Shown: one piece after another, positions 4,622-5,798 of the stretch | Layout of the letters: each line of letters begins with the position of its first letter | Numbering within the stretch: position 1 is the first letter of the stretch | Origin: Candidatus Brevefilum sp. | GTDB lineage: Bacteria > Chloroflexota > Anaerolineae > Anaerolineales > Anaerolineaceae | Direction: 5' to 3' | Assembly: GCA_007119455.1 (NCBI GenBank) | Contig: SKPR01000030.1 | Location: 1-5,798 of the forward strand | Length of the DNA stretch: 5,798 nucleotides | Position numbers and translations under genes: made by a program | The notes under the pieces: model-generated | The model's database searches: none | What the model was told of the DNA's origin: nothing | What the model saw: only the letters and a program-made list of their open reading frames with translations

Positions 4622-5798
4622 ATGTGGTTTTTAAGAGTTAATATGTCAGACCGAACCCATCAGTTCACAGAAGTGCCCGAAAAATACCATAAACTGGCTG
4701 GGCGATCACTTACATCAACCTTGATCGCGGATGAAGTTCCTCCCTTAGCACATCCCCTGGGACCCAACAACAAGCTTGTTTTTTCACCGGGTTTTGTGAC
4801 AGGAACGAAGGCACCAACAGCCTCGCGAATTTCTGTCGGTGGCAAGTCACCACTGACCGGAGGGATCAAGGAATCAAATGCGGGTTCACCATGGGGGTGG
4901 AAGCTGGCCAGAATTGGTATCAGGGCATTAATCGTGGAGGGCCAACCTGAGGAAAAGGGAGATTTCTGGGGCATTGTGATCGGCCTGGATAAAGAGACCG
5001 GGGAGCCGACGCTGGAATGGTTTGAAGCCACAGAGTTTACCGGCCAGGATGCCCATGATGTCTTTCCTAAGGTCTATGAAAAATTTGACGGTCGGCGGGT
5101 CTCGATCTGCAGCATCGGCCTCGCAAGTGAACATGCCTATGGTAATGCAGGCGTCATCTTCGAAGACATGTCACAGCGTCCGAGTCGATATGCTGGTCGG
5201 GGTGGTCTGGGTTCTGTGATGGGTAGCAAAGGCCTTAAGTTCATCCTGTTGGATGACGCTAAGGCTCCGGGTGTGGAAATTGTCGATAAAGACCTCTTTG
5301 AGGAGGGGCGGAAGAAGATGGTCTCGGCACTGAATGAACATGACATCACCAAACCTAAGGGTGCACTCAATTCCTATGGCACAGCTGTTTTGATCAATAT
5401 TCTCAACGAGGCAGGCGGTTTACCGACCCGCAATTTTTCCAGCGGTCGTTTTGAAAATGCTGCCAAGATTGCTGGTGAAGCCATATTTGAAGGTAATAAG
5501 GAACGTCTGGGTGAAGAGCTTTATAATCACGCATGCAGCCCTGGTTGCATCATCCGTTGTTCCAATACCTGGCATAAGGAAGATAAAACAGAGTATGTTT
5601 CATGCCTCGAGTATGAGTCAGACTGGGCCTTTGGCGCCAACCTTGAGATTGACGATCTGGATACGATCGCTGAATTGATCAAGCTTTGCAACGGTTATGG
5701 ACTGGATACGATTGAAACCGGGGTTACTTTGGGCGTCGCCATGGAAGCAGGCTTGCTGCCTTTTGGGGATGGTGAAGGTGCGATTGAGATGGTCCACA
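4622..5798 (+). CDS. Aldehyde ferredoxin oxidoreductase family protein (N-terminal 392 residues)
   Basis: Family role: cytoplasmic tungsten (or molybdenum) bispterin enzymes that oxidise aldehydes to acids with ferredoxin, or catalyse related low-potential reactions. GGAGG (4612-4616) lies 5 nt before the ATG. Visible family marks: LGPNNKLVFSPGFVTGT (46-62), Arg69 and Asn86-x-Gly88 in PTASR...KSPLTGGIKESNAG (the positions of P. furiosus AOR pterin contacts Arg76, Asn93 and Gly95), AGRGGLGSVMGSKGLK (191-206), LEYESDWAFG (329-338), and NGYGLD (357-362), which fits the first DxxGL(D) pterin motif. The 4Fe-4S cysteines are Cys305, Cys309 and Cys313, spaced CxxxCxxxC rather than the usual CxxCxxxC. 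Family members are about 600 residues, so roughly the last third is beyond the window, including the fourth cluster Cys and second pterin motif. The substrate cannot be told; it looks like a divergent subgroup, not a textbook AOR. The gene has its own promoter and an attenuator-like leader. Confidence 0.93.
   Translation, partial: MWFLRVNMSDRTHQFTEVPEKYHKLAGRSLTSTLIADEVPPLAHPLGPNNKLVFSPGFVTGTKAPTASRISVGGKSPLTGGIKESNAGSPWGWKLARIGIRALIVEGQPEEKGDFWGIVIGLDKETGEPTLEWFEATEFTGQDAHDVFPKVYEKFDGRRVSICSIGLASEHAYGNAGVIFEDMSQRPSRYAGRGGLGSVMGSKGLKFILLDDAKAPGVEIVDKDLFEEGRKKMVSALNEHDITKPKGALNSYGTAVLINILNEAGGLPTRNFSSGRFENAAKIAGEAIFEGNKERLGEELYNHACSPGCIIRCSNTWHKEDKTEYVSCLEYESDWAFGANLEIDDLDTIAELIKLCNGYGLDTIETGVTLGVAMEAGLLPFGDGEGAIEMVH

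Noticed and set aside
4660..5370. Minus-strand frames over 4660-5370 and plus frames at 5022 and 5451
   Set aside because: They overlap the AOR gene, whose frame carries the conserved family motifs.

Overview
This 5.8 kb window is a chromosomal stretch of moderate GC content. It holds two partial genes and one complete gene. Everything fits an anaerobic bacterium that uses a tungsten- or molybdenum-pterin enzyme. The style of the proteins makes me lean towards an Anaerolineae-like Chloroflexota member, but that is an impression, not something the sequence proves.

Layout. Bases 1-2429 (minus strand) encode almost all of DNA gyrase subunit A; only the extreme C-terminus lies outside. Bases 2430-2884 are a divergent intergenic region with a TATAAT box for gyrA, an extended -10 promoter for the next gene, and several short repeats. 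Bases 2885-4036 (plus) encode a MoeB/ThiF-type adenylyltransferase fused to a C-terminal rhodanese domain, the class that activates and sulfurates small ubiquitin-like carriers such as MoaD or ThiS. Bases 4037-4621 have no credible gene but are rich in structure: a hairpin over the moeB stop codon, a decayed palindromic repeat, a near-consensus promoter, and a leader of about 245 nt. Bases 4622-5798 (plus) encode the N-terminal 392 residues of an aldehyde ferredoxin oxidoreductase (AOR) family enzyme that runs off the window.

How the genes fit together. AOR enzymes need a tungsto- or molybdo-bispterin cofactor, and pterin sulfuration depends on a MoaD-type carrier activated by a MoeB-type enzyme. 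The moeB-rhodanese/AOR pair is therefore functionally coherent, although the AOR gene has its own promoter and need not be co-transcribed. gyrA is an unrelated housekeeping neighbour.

The most interesting feature is the AOR leader. A TTGACC-N17-TAAAAT promoter is followed by an apparent closing helix that brackets two hairpins, and then immediately by a perfect 17-bp terminator-type hairpin with a T-rich tail, all before the AOR ribosome binding site. This is the architecture of a riboswitch or attenuator. I do not recognise it as a known class.
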